From: Paraphysomonas bandaiensis
Lineage: Eukaryota; Chrysophyceae
Assembly (NCBI GenBank): GCA_965644295.1
Contig: CBFFRP010000281.1
Span: 434,001-498,000, forward strand
Reading direction: 5' to 3'
Length of the DNA: 64,000 bases
The translations under genes and the position numbers were made by a program. Numbering within the stretch: position 1 is the stretch's first letter; the number at the start of each line of letters is the position of its first letter. The notes under the pieces are model-generated. The model was not told the DNA's origin, did no database searches, and worked only from the letters and a program-made list of their open reading frames with translations. Shown here piece by piece: positions 22,973 through 33,161 of this stretch.

Positions 22973-23424
22973 TTAACGTGACTTCTGCCTCTGTTCTATG
23001 GAAAGGCCTGTTGTTGGTTATCCTTTTTACTTGGTTTTATAAATTGATATTGCCTGATATATTGCGATGACAATAATGCTACATTGCGACGTGATGTGAT
23101 ACTGTGTTTCACCATCCCTTTTTCTTATTCGTGGTGTTTCTGGAACCCTGTGGGACAGCCCTCTTTGCTAAAGTTTGTCAATGTACTTCACCCCAAAGTC
23201 TTACATAGTTAACGTGACTTCTGCCACTGTTCTATGGAAAGGCCTATTGTTAGCTATCCTTTTTACTTGGTTTTATAAATTGATATTGCCTGATATATTG
23301 CGATGACAGTAGTGCTACATTGCGACGTAATGTGATACTGTGTTTCGCCATCCCTTTTTCTTATTCGTGGTGTTTCTAGAACCCTGTGGGACAGCCCTCT
23401 TTGCTAAAGTTTGTCAATGTACTT
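22956..23424 (+). repeat. tandem duplication (period 236 bp) of 3' end and 3' UTR of paralogue 2
   Basis: 22956-23188 and 23192-23424 are about 97% identical. The first unit contains the last codons and stop of the EF-hand-like gene (AAAGTCTTACATAG). The second repeats them out of context, so two copies of the same 3' UTR-like sequence lie in tandem. Confidence 0.92.
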
Positions 23425-25456
23425 GATATCAGTTTGTCCATTGTTTTTTAACTTAATAAGGCGAAAGTATAATACCACCTTATTTACGCGCTGATCTACA
23501 TCTATCCCCATTTCGTCTCAAACAAAGTGTTTTCGTGGCCTGAATTCTGAATTGGCTTCTAGAGTTCAAGAGAAAACCAATGCTAGCACCGGGCTAATAT
23601 AGCATGCAGTAGTGAATGTCATATTAGCGATTTAGGAATTGAATAGTGAAAAAATATATTCAATTAACAATCATAATGCCACATCAAAATTTAACTAACT
23701 AGTGCTTACGCTACGAAAGCAAACGCAGTGAGCAAGCAGAATGTTGATATACCTGACATCTTTGACTTCAGGATGTGAGGGCTGCCCACGAAGATGCAGT
23801 TCTTCAGTTTCATGCCGTTAATCAGGGGGACGCCCTTTAGGGTAGGGGTCCGCGACGTTTAAGGGAGGGTCAAAGTAAGGTAGATGGGAGGATAGTGGAT
23901 AGTGCTAGGTGTAGGTGTAGGCGTAGAATCTGTAGAGTCTCGGGGCTCCGCTGACTACAGTGTAGTAGTTGGATGAGAGCTGGCAGAATTGTCTACGTTG
24001 TGGGGGCGTGTAGAAGAGTATTAGGGGGATTGGTATATACCCAGCATCATTCACTGCTGAGACACCATTCAACTTCAATATTCAGTTTGAACAGAAATTG
24101 TCTTCAGTTTGAATTATGATATTGACAGTTGTTTAAATAATCTGAATTTCGTTGTATGAGTCAACTTTCAAACTTTCGAATTTATAATCTGCTGATTCAA
24201 AGATCATAATGACGTGATCACTTGTGTATAGTATATATATTGAAACAATACTTCATGTGTGTGAAAGTCTTATTATAGCAGTATATAATACGTCGCCACA
24301 AGCACCAAGGTGCAACCACTTTTGTTCTTGTGTGAGAGGAGAAGCTCTCTGCGGACTTTAGTCCATGAAATACAGAAGGATCAGTCAGAAGGACTTAGGA
24401 TAGGGCTCCTCGGGACTTTGTAGAGGAGGATTCTGTATCAGTGAGTCAAGAATTTTTAACCTGAGATACATAGACGAGAGGGTATGTTGGGACTCCTGCG
24501 TGTCTTTGAATGGCTTTTTAGCTGCGAGTTGGGCCTGGGTCAGAGGAGTGGTGGCTGACGGAGGCGGGGATTGTGAAAGTGGAAGGCAATCGGAGAGGAG
24601 CGTTAGGTCTCCGCTTTCCGCGTGTAGTACCCGTGGCTTCCGTTGGGTATTGCTGAATTTCGGGCGCGAGCTGGGGGAAAACTGCCGACTCGCGTGTTGC
24701 TTCGTGTGTGTCCACGTCGCTGACGCGGTCTAGGGGGGCGTCGTTGTGGCCCCTTCGGGTTGACGGCACAACGCCCACTACTAATTTGGAGCAGTTGAAG
24801 GAGGGTAACAACTGCTTTTTCAATGGCACGTAATCCACGCGTATTACGGGAGCAATTGTACTACTGTGTTCCTTTAGTGATAGTTCCTGTCCAGAATCGT
24901 TCAACCTGCGGAAGTGAGGTACTCCAGGCTCTTGAGAATGGCGGAACTCCAAGAAGTCGAGGTAATACCAAAACCTGGTAAAGCGATTTCACCAGGTTTC
25001 ATATCTAAGTATTGAGCTATTATTTTACTGTAATTTGTATCTGAGAGGTTAAAGATAAAGAAAAAGTTGCAATTATAGTTGTCATTAGCAATATTTATTG
25101 CGTTACAAGTTGGCCCTGCCACGATTTGTGTTTTGTAATATCATATTCTCATATAAGGTGGGAGGGTTGGATCAATTAGGAGTGACACTCTTTGTGTCCC
25201 TGAAAGGTGAACTCTCGTATCTGAGAGATGGAGGCGTGTGGGAAATCAAGACACGTATGTTTGAAATTTGAGTCAAACCGAAATCCACAGTCAGAGCATC
25301 TGGCTTTGTTCAGGTCAAGTCCAACCGAATATTGAAGTTGAATATCTATATTTCCCCGGTACTGATATGAGCGCTCTGTTGAGCAAAATATAGGCTTATT
25401 TTGAGATAGAATGGGGATAAGAGAATTGTAACATAGTAAAATTTTAGCCTTTATAA
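23425..25456. other. intergenic DNA with repeat debris and a GC-richer segment
   Basis: 23508-23612 and 25318-25412 carry the dispersed block with GCACCGGGC and CATTCAACTTCAATATT (opposite orientations). 24480-24960 is visibly GC-richer than its surroundings and holds a 144-codon minus-strand open frame (24518-24952) with no recognised domain. 24953-25003 carries the end sequence AGTCGAGGTAATACC of the inverted-repeat element found intact at 52860. No gene is supported. Confidence 0.45.
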
Positions 25457-25719
25457 CAGGGCCTGGTAACCATTAATGGTAATGGCATTAATGGCCATTA
25501 TTCATTCATGGAGGTTGGTGTACCCGATATTTATTGGAGGCTGATATTTCACTTAAAATTAGTAATTTAGGGAGCACAAGAACACTATCTATTATATGAG
25601 TGGTGCTATCTACTTTAAGTTAGTAGGTATTAATGGGCCATTATAATTTCCGGGACATTTTTCATTTTGCCATTATAATTGCCGGGAACTGGACAACCAT
25701 TAATGGTTATCAGTCCCTG
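25457..25719. mobile_element. complete hAT-type MITE, family B (263 bp)
   Basis: The terminal inverted repeats CAGGGCCTGGTAACCATTAA and its near complement TTAATGGTTATCAGTCCCTG bound the element. A perfect 8-bp target duplication CTTTATAA flanks it (25449-25456 and 25720-25727). There is no coding capacity. The subterminal CATTATAATTGCCGGGAACT is shared with the larger family-B elements. Confidence 0.95.
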
Positions 25720-25982
25720 CTTTATAATATATAATTGTGTTTTCAATAATATGCTATTCGTCAGTGAGCTGTGTTTTGCGTTTATATGGATGCCACCGTT
25801 GATAAAGAAAAAGAAAGAAAAAGAACAGTTGCCCATGTGATTTTAAGTTACCTCAACAATATGAAATTCAAAATTTGCTGCTATTACTACAGCAATTTGA
25901 CATAAAAACAATTCCCCGTGATAAGTACTACTAGCTTGCCCATTCCTCTACGACCCACTATTTCCAGAGACTACATGGCTTT
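25720..25982. other. 3' flank of PH-domain gene
   Basis: AT-rich; nothing else seen. Confidence 0.4.
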
Positions 25983-27923
25983 TCAACCCCAGAAGGATCC
26001 CTGTCTTGCCTTAAGAACTCGTGCTGGTAAGGGTTTCTTGTTGGCAAATTTAATGTGGTTGGAAAGAGCTTCAGCCCATACAGCCGCATCTTGTGGTGAT
26101 GTCGCCTCCATAAGCAAATCTTTTTGGGCCCCACTACCATCCGCAGGAGCACCTGGGGTCATGGTAATCAACAGGCGCGTCGCATCACTTGTGAGGTCTT
26201 TATTTTTCAAGGGCATTTCCCCCTTGAGATCTTTCCTGTCCTCATCAACGTAGTAAGAGAGTACCCCTTCACTAACCACAAAAAAGCGTTTTTTCCAGTT
26301 ACGAATTATGTGCCCTTGCTTGGTCATAAATCCTGTATGCTCCGGAGGGACGGCATTTGCTTTATCTCTCGCTGCGGCCATAGCAAGAGCCTGAGCAGAT
26401 GCTACAGGTGGGTTGGATCCGCTTGATTGTCGGGTAATTTCAGCAGCAGCACCACTCTGAGGAAGACTTGACACAGTGTCCTCATTCTCCTCAGCATCTT
26501 CATCAACCGCGTCCGAGTCATCATCGCTATCTTTAGTAGTAACACCAGCTGATGGCGCTGGTTCTTCAGGAGACTGGTCGGCTGAGTCTGTGTTGGGGAC
26601 AGTTATTACACCCTTTTCATCGCTATCCTTCTGTTCAGTAGAGTTGGGATCGGCAGTGGAATCCTCAGGGAGCTCCTGAGTAGTACTTTCTACAGTTTCT
26701 ACCGAAGTGGGGGCAGCAACTTCTGGTTCGACAGTGGACTCTTCAGGGAGCTTCTGAGTTGTGTTCTCCATTGTTTCTACTGAAGTGGGGGCAGCAACTT
26801 CTGGTTCGGCAGTGGCCTCCTCAACAGACTCCTCAGGGAGCTCCTGGGTTGTGGCCTCCATAGTTTCTACTGAAGTGGGGGCAGAAACTTCTGGTTCGAC
26901 AGTGGCCTCCTCAACAGACTCCTCAGGGAGCTCCTGGGTTGTGGCCTCCATAGTTTCTACTGAAGTGGGGTCAGCAACTTCTGGTTCGACAGTGGCCTCC
27001 TCAACAGACTCCTCAGGAAGCTCCTGGGCTCTGTTTTCTACAGTTTCTACTGAAGTGGGGGCAGCAACTTCTGGTTCGGCAGTGGCCTCTTCAACAGACT
27101 CCTCAGGGTGCTCCTGAGTAGTATTTTCTGCAGTTTCTACTGAAGTGGGGGCAGCAACTTCTGGTTCGGCAGTGGCCTCCTCAACAGACTCCTCAGGGAG
27201 CTCCTGGGTTGTGGCCTCCATAGTTTCTACTGAAGTGGGGTCAGCAACTTCTGGTTCGACAGTGGCCTCCTCAACAGACTCCTCAGGAAGCTCCTGGGCT
27301 CCGTTTTCTGCTAATTGGTCGTTACTGTCTTCCTTTGGTTCCACAGAAAATTCCGTGACAGGCTCAGGTACTACCTTATCATCATCCTCTGCAGGTAAAG
27401 CGGATGCTTCGACAACTACCTGTGTCACTTCGGAAATATCCTGGCACACATCCCCTTCGGTGGTAATAACATCAGCAGTCTGTGATTCTTCTATGTTCGC
27501 CTGCTCGGGCTCTGCGACACCCACAGGTTGTTCACTGGAAGGATCCGCAGTGGGCTCCACATCATGTGCGCCTTCTGCGGTGCTATCATCGTGGTTAGTC
27601 TTCTCATTAGCACTCTCATCAGGGATATCTATAGGCTCTCCAACACCACTAGAAGATGCCTCAACTACCATAGAATGATTCATCTTATTCTCATCTCCTG
27701 TATGCTCTGTAGTTGTCTCTGCTACAACAATCTCCTCAATCTTATCATCATCTGACTTCACAACAACATCTTTCACTACTTCAATAGTTTCTTTCATTGT
27801 AGGAACATTCTTATCTTGTATTTGTTCCTTTACAACTGACTGTGTATTAGTTTGGATATCATCCACACTGTTGATGTTATTATTCACAGCATCAGATGCT
27901 GCTTTTGATCCTCCACAACCCAT
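25983..27923 (-). CDS. N-acylated acidic repeat protein with C-terminal PH domain (646 aa)
   Basis: The ATG at 27923 gives MGCGGSKAAS (Gly2, Cys3, Ser6), a myristoylation plus palmitoylation signal. The long middle region is very acidic. It contains seven near-perfect 30-residue repeats of the type ELPEESVEEAT-VEPEV-APTSVETMEATTQ (about 26660-27300; one copy is four residues shorter). After a Ser/Asp linker comes a PH domain: GFMTKQGHIIRNWKKRFFVV, LSYYVDEDRKDLKGEMPLK, ending DAAVWAEALSNHIKFANK with the conserved Trp. PH domains bind phosphoinositides or proteins; with the acyl anchor this suggests a plasma-membrane scaffold. Intronless. Antisense frames over the repeats are shadows. Confidence 0.85.
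   Translation of the reverse strand: MGCGGSKAASDAVNNNINSVDDIQTNTQSVVKEQIQDKNVPTMKETIEVVKDVVVKSDDDKIEEIVVAETTTEHTGDENKMNHSMVVEASSSGVGEPIDIPDESANEKTNHDDSTAEGAHDVEPTADPSSEQPVGVAEPEQANIEESQTADVITTEGDVCQDISEVTQVVVEASALPAEDDDKVVPEPVTEFSVEPKEDSNDQLAENGAQELPEESVEEATVEPEVADPTSVETMEATTQELPEESVEEATAEPEVAAPTSVETAENTTQEHPEESVEEATAEPEVAAPTSVETVENRAQELPEESVEEATVEPEVADPTSVETMEATTQELPEESVEEATVEPEVSAPTSVETMEATTQELPEESVEEATAEPEVAAPTSVETMENTTQKLPEESTVEPEVAAPTSVETVESTTQELPEDSTADPNSTEQKDSDEKGVITVPNTDSADQSPEEPAPSAGVTTKDSDDDSDAVDEDAEENEDTVSSLPQSGAAAEITRQSSGSNPPVASAQALAMAAARDKANAVPPEHTGFMTKQGHIIRNWKKRFFVVSEGVLSYYVDEDRKDLKGEMPLKNKDLTSDATRLLITMTPGAPADGSGAQKDLLMEATSPQDAAVWAEALSNHIKFANKKPLPARVLKARQGSFWG
26660..27300 (-). 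repeat. coding tandem repeat, seven 90-bp units
   Basis: 90-bp units encode the 30-residue acidic repeat of the PH protein. Several adjacent units are nearly identical in DNA, indicating recent unequal exchange; the copy number probably varies. Confidence 0.9.
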
Positions 27924-28579
27924 AATCAACTAGATATAGATATCAATGAAATAATATGAAAATATATTATTAAAGTATTGTATAAGAAGATAATATGAAG
28001 ATGTTGAGATGACTATGAGATGATGTGTATGTATATATACATACAGCCACTTGTATCTAGATCTTCATATACACTGCTGTAGCTATAGACAGACACACAT
28101 CGAGACATGGCCCCCCTCTCCCCCACCTATCGTTTTTGATATAAGACTTCCTCATTCACAGCCACACATATAGAGAAAAATACTATCCAATCATTGTTCT
28201 TTTCGATTCATTTCATACCAAAAGGATACATCCAACATACTAAAAACAGGACTATTCTATTGAAACCGAGGGTTTTAAGAGGATCAGACTTGTATACTCT
28301 TAAAAATAGGTATTTTTCATACTTTAACTACAGGAATTGGTTATTTTTTGGGGGTATGTTGAATTTCAACATCAAGTTCGCACTGTGGTATCTACAATAC
28401 CAGTAGAAGCAAGATACTTACGGTTACGTGGACTCTGCAATTCCTCTAGAAGAGGAGGATATGGACCGTATCTCAGGTGAAATCATCTCAATACTGCAAC
28501 ATAATTCTTACTAATAGAAACCAATGCATATCTATTATTGTCATAGCAAGTAACTATACATACATTAGTTATTGTTCCT
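27924..28579. promoter_or_regulatory. divergent promoter region between PH protein and CNB-RGS gene
   Basis: 656 bp between opposite start codons. Short TATG/TATA runs occur near 28020-28050. No other signal is seen; open frames here have no coding character. Confidence 0.5.
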
Positions 28580-31162
28580 ATGGGATCCAGTTCCTCGCAG
28601 CACATGTGTCTCAAGTACGACCTTTCACTTATATATTTTCTATACTATTATTTACACACTTTGCTACAGGAAGACGTTTCTTAACGTAATGACTTCAGAT
28701 GCTGATTGGCAGACATGTGAGAAGCTTATCAAACATAAGGGTATTCAATACGACGACGAGGAGGACATATCACTCCGCCAGCTTCTATATGTCACATCTG
28801 GAGAGCTCTCCGTATATTATACATGCAACCATAGGGAAGAATGGAACCTTCTTAAAGTGCTAGGAGAGGGCGATATATACTGTTTGTTTGACTCAACTAT
28901 ATTTGAAGTGTCTAAAACGTCTAAGTTGTCTGTCATTTGCACTGCAACTCAAACGAAAAAGCTGCATGCTACTTATATATCAATTAACATTGATGACCTA
29001 CAACGAAGTCTACGGGTTGAATCGCCCATAAAAAGCTTTATTAGTAATAGGTGAACACGTTAATCTCGCACGTGCATGCTTTTGTTCTTATCGACGTAAC
29101 AGGCCAGCTCTTCTAATGCAGTCATCTCCCCTCTTTGCTAATCTTAGACCCATTCAGGTCACAATTAGTGCTACACATATATTCTACAACTATTAGAATG
29201 GTTAAATCCACAAAATTATCTTCGATATATTATATTTATTATTTTTTATTCAAAACTTGAAACTTTTGTCACAGTTGGGAATGATTGAAACTGCAATGGA
29301 CTTTGTTGGAGTAGCTGCTAACACGACTCTTCTGTTTAAAGGACAAAAGTGCTCTTCCGATGGTATTCTGGTTTTGAATGCGTGTAAAATTGATTAGTTT
29401 ACTTTTGCTTAAATACACCATTTTTATCTCTGAGACCGTCTTATGAATACAGGTCGAATGGCAGTATTGCTGTACGGAGAATGTGCATCGCATAGTCGCT
29501 CCCCTCCTACATACCCAATGTCTATACATTCTTTGCATGATGACAATGGGAGCCGCAAACTCAACGAGATGATAAATGAAATTAAGACGCCGTTGAACTT
29601 ATTTCGCAGGTATGTTTTCTTGTGGCTAGTCATAATTTAGAATACCATAAACTTAGTGGGGTACACCTCAGAGTATCATCTCCAAGAATATTTCCGAGTT
29701 CAATTGAAGGGAACTCCAGTGTCCATCCCTTGTATTCTGGTAGCGTTATTGGAGCAGAGCTATGTCTTCAGTCTGATATGTGCGCACTTACCTCTGTCAC
29801 CGTAAGTGTACCAATTTAGTGTTGTGCACCAGTAATATTTATATAATAGACATCAACCGGATGTGTTATTGGAGTTATTGACCGCAGTGCACTCGAAAAT
29901 ATCGACCTCGTCGTTCCTTACACCATTCATCAAATGAGGGCTAACTTAAACTATGCATTTTTGGATGGCATGCGGGAATCAGTACCGCTTTTATGGTGAT
30001 CAATCGACTGTACTGTGTAATGCCTTACATTGATTTAATGAATGTTCTTGTGATTAGGGGTTTATCGAATTTGGAATTGCATGAACTGTCAATGAGCACT
30101 CATGTAGAGTATATAAAGAAGGACACTACATTAATACTGAAAGGACAGGAGTCGAAACGATTCTATATGATAGTGAGCGGTGAAATTGATGTACGTTTAA
30201 CATGCTGCTGTCATCATCATTGATATCAATATGGTATGTAGGTTACAATTGGAGATTCTTACACTAAAGCGCTGACTAAAGGTCAATATTTTGGAGAAAT
30301 TGGACTTACACTTAGCAAAACATCAACTGCATCAATTGTATCCAGACAGAAATCCATTCTTCTATACATGGACAATGAAGACTTCATATTGTGGTTCAAT
30401 CGCAATGAAGAGGCTGTGGCAGAAGCGAATATTCGATTAAATGGGACTAAAGTTGACCCAGTGCATATTGTTCGACACCCACGCGGATATAAAGCATTTT
30501 TATCTTTTCTACAGTCCCAGATTTGCCCAGAATCCTTAATGTTTTGGAAAGCAGTTGACGAGCTTGAAAAGAAATGCCAGTTTCTCGTTGAGCAGAAAAT
30601 CGATAAAAATTTAAAGTTATGTCGAACTTCTTCAAATAATTTGGATACCAATGGCTTTAGCACACGCAACAGCAGAATTCAATACTTGGCTTCAAAATGC
30701 GCATCTACAAATATTGATCCGTCTATGTCTGATTCTGTACTTATCGAAGATATTTCGATTATTACAAGTATGTGTGAGTACATCATGAAATCTCATGTAC
30801 AACCCTTGACTTTACTTCGACTTGAAATTCCGGCGACGATGATGTCGAGCTTACAAAACAGCTATGATGGGTTTCGTGAATTTGTATTCAGTATAACATT
30901 CAAAGCAAAACAAGGCAAGCTTCACACTTGTACTGACTTAAAACTATATGTGATCCTGACTTTTGCTTGATTAGGAAACTCCATTAATTTAATCGACTAC
31001 AAGAATATATTGGAACGAGCATTTATATTATTCGCAGACGCCAAGGATATTGCCTTTACACAAGTAGTGTATGAAAAGTATCCACGATGGACTAAGACAG
31101 ACAGTTTCGTATCATTCATTCAGGCCACGTCTCCGTACACAATGGATTCGACAAAACGTTGA
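28580..31162 (+). CDS. multi-domain cyclic-nucleotide-binding-like and RGS protein, 10 exons (651 aa)
   Basis: A consistent frame is obtained from exons 28580-28614, 28670-29050, 29148-29157 (10 nt), 29275-29362, 29453-29609, 29657-29801, 29850-29995, 30058-30190, 30242-30914 and 30975-31162. The first exon gives MGSSSSQHM, again an N-myristoylation motif. Two or three cNMP-binding-like beta-barrels follow. The clearest has LSMSTHVEYIKKDTTLILKG, RFYMIVSGEIDVTIGD and GQYFGEIGLT, where the usual phosphate-binding Arg is replaced, so nucleotide binding is doubtful. The C-terminal third (from HPRGYKAFLSFLQSQI, ESLMFWKAVDEL to YEKYPRWTKTDSFVSFI) is an RGS domain, a GTPase activator for G-alpha subunits. 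The last intron starts GC, not GT. CNB-like modules fused to RGS are unusual. The first exon and microexon are inferred from frame and splice sites. Confidence 0.75.
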
Positions 31163-31608
31163 AGCCTCTGACGCACTCCTATTTAGTGCTTACGATTTTA
31201 ATATTGAGTACATTATATTATTATTGATTATACGTTATGCATGTTAGTTGTGTAGTTTTTTATACGTATAAAATTCTAAGGTGAAGGAATTTGTTGTCAA
31301 GTGATAGTATTTGTTGTGAAATATTTCTGCTCATGTTTTGTGGTCATAACAATTTAAGAAAATATCTCTTACTACGTAACACTGCTACGTGGTAAATATG
31401 ATCACAATAGTATACTTTTACGGCTACAGATCTGGAACATGCATTCGCTGCGACGCATTGTAATAACGTAATAACATCACGATCACATAAATGGAGGCAA
31501 AGTTTCCAAAAGTCCGTGATGAGAAGTCAAAAAAACTTTTCAAAGTTTACAACCTATATACAACAAGCAGATACAAGACATCGACTATCCATAATTCATT
31601 CACCTAAA
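31163..31608. other. convergent 3' intergenic region
   Basis: 3' flanks of the CNB-RGS gene and the Sec7-like gene; nothing else recognised. Confidence 0.4.
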
Positions 31609-32751
31609 CTAGATTTCTGCTGCAGACACGTTTACATATCGTTCACTAAAGAACACAGTTTTTTGCATTTCATCGAATACAGCATCACATTCAGATGCTG
31701 TCAAAAATTTCATAAACACAACAGAATGAAATGATATGCTTTTATCCGCTTGGGGTGAAGGATAGTGTATCAGAGGTACTTTAGTGCAGTCTCCTCCGCG
31801 AGTCGAAAGCTCAAAGACCGTTGGGTCACGTTCCGATGGAGATACAAGAACCCAAGCTAACGGAATAGATTCAAATGGTACTGGCCGACTTGAGTCCATG
31901 AACATATAAAGTGCATCTCGAGTCAATATCACGTGTCTCTTTTTCATCACACTGTCCATGTGGTTGAGCGAAACACTGGTCGTAAAATTTAATATGGGGT
32001 TAGCAAGAAGATAACAGGTTGTGTGAGTTACGGATGGCTCAATAAAGGCACCTTTCTGCCGAAGCGCGTTGTATATTTCGGTTAATCGACGTGGTGCAAA
32101 AATACTTGCGTTTTTTCGGGTTAATTTTCGGACTGCACTGAAGAATTCGGGTAAAGATGCGGCTTCCTGGCCACTTAGGATAGCGATATTGAGGGATAAT
32201 ACACACTTCAAAAATCCGTTAATAAGTTCCCAATCTTCAACTGTTTTGTAATCTGCCTCCTCATGGTCAATGAGAGCTTTCGCGAATGCGCCCAAGAAGG
32301 GTTGTAGTTCCTGATGGGATGAATCATTATTATTAATTTCTCTTACGGCTCCTGTGGCACAAAGAAATTCACGGAAACACTCCACAAAATCTTCGCTTTT
32401 GCGTGAAACAATAGACGACGCAACATGGCCTAATACACTTTCCTCTTTTCCAAGAAACAGATAAAGCTGCTGTTTGTTTAGTTCTGATGTGTTGAGGAGC
32501 CAATCAGCGGCTTCAGATGGTGATGATATATGATTAGGAATGATTTGACTACAATTAAATGCCTGAATATGTATCTCCTGATCTGTATGTGGGAGATATT
32601 GCTGTATATCAGGAATATCTCCATACATTGCTGTTAACTTATACGCATTACATCTTAATTGTATGGAGTTTATAAGAGAATCGACTTGAGATTTAAGATC
32701 AGAGTAGAAGATATCCTCATCTACTGATAGTGATGATTGTGTTTCTTGCAT
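31609..32751 (-). CDS. Sec7-like protein with PH-like C-terminus (380 aa)
   Basis: Around residues 75-235 the helix pattern follows Sec7 ARF-exchange domains. SSPSEAADWLLN stands at the start, then LYLFLGKEESVLGHVASSI, DFVECFREFLCATG, LQPFLGAFAKALIDHE, and a later INGFLKCVLSLNIAIL where other Sec7 domains have the NTDAHN region. The invariant catalytic Glu finger (FxLPGEAQ) is not present: CATGAVREINN stands there. Near residues 265-370 a PH-like region follows (KKRHVILTRDALYMFM, WVLVSPSERDPTVFELSTRG). ARF exchange on membranes would be the family role, but the missing Glu argues for a non-catalytic homologue. Intronless. Divergent from EF-hand-like paralogue 3. The family call is moderate. 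Confidence 0.55.
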   Translation of the reverse strand: MQETQSSLSVDEDIFYSDLKSQVDSLINSIQLRCNAYKLTAMYGDIPDIQQYLPHTDQEIHIQAFNCSQIIPNHISSPSEAADWLLNTSELNKQQLYLFLGKEESVLGHVASSIVSRKSEDFVECFREFLCATGAVREINNNDSSHQELQPFLGAFAKALIDHEEADYKTVEDWELINGFLKCVLSLNIAILSGQEAASLPEFFSAVRKLTRKNASIFAPRRLTEIYNALRQKGAFIEPSVTHTTCYLLANPILNFTTSVSLNHMDSVMKKRHVILTRDALYMFMDSSRPVPFESIPLAWVLVSPSERDPTVFELSTRGGDCTKVPLIHYPSPQADKSISFHSVVFMKFLTASECDAVFDEMQKTVFFSERYVNVSAAEI

Positions 32752-33161
32752 AGTGTATGTAGTGGTTGTATTAATAATTAGAAGTGTTGCAATAGATGCA
32801 TGCTGCTTTATGTTACTGCCTGTGGTGTGTTGTATCTTATGTATATACCTATACTGGTATACGGTATACTATATATGGTACAGTATAAATGGTAGGTATA
32901 CCATATACGGTACGGTATACTATTTACGGTATCGTATATATAGTACATGGTACGTATGCGACTACACACGGACATCGTACTTCGATTTTGACAGCAAATC
33001 ACAGACCCTTATTTCACAGTGTTGTGATTTTATTTGTCAGACAACGTGGAAGGGGGCATACATATCTACGCACTAAACTCTTCATATCTAACATCTATCA
33101 ACTTCACTTCATATCTACATGGTCAGAGCAAGGGAGCGGATCTCATACACACACATACGAT
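32752..33161. promoter_or_regulatory. divergent promoter region, Sec7-like / EF-hand-like paralogue 3
   Basis: 410 bp. An irregular palindromic array of TATACGGTATAC/TACCATATA units occupies about 32850-32950. From about 32960 the sequence is homologous to the region upstream of paralogue 1. Confidence 0.6.

Noticed and set aside
26124-27755. Several plus-strand frames rich in Ser, Thr and Val
   Set aside because: Antisense shadows of the acidic repeats of the PH-domain protein.
28194-28406. Possible upstream exon of the CNB-RGS gene
   Set aside because: No start and splice combination joins it in frame; the MGSSSSQHM exon at 28580 gives a consistent gene.
32889-33161. N-terminal extension of EF-hand-like paralogue 3
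   Set aside because: The sequence is promoter DNA shared with paralogue 1, where the frame is not kept; MGSCQSSS is the conserved start.
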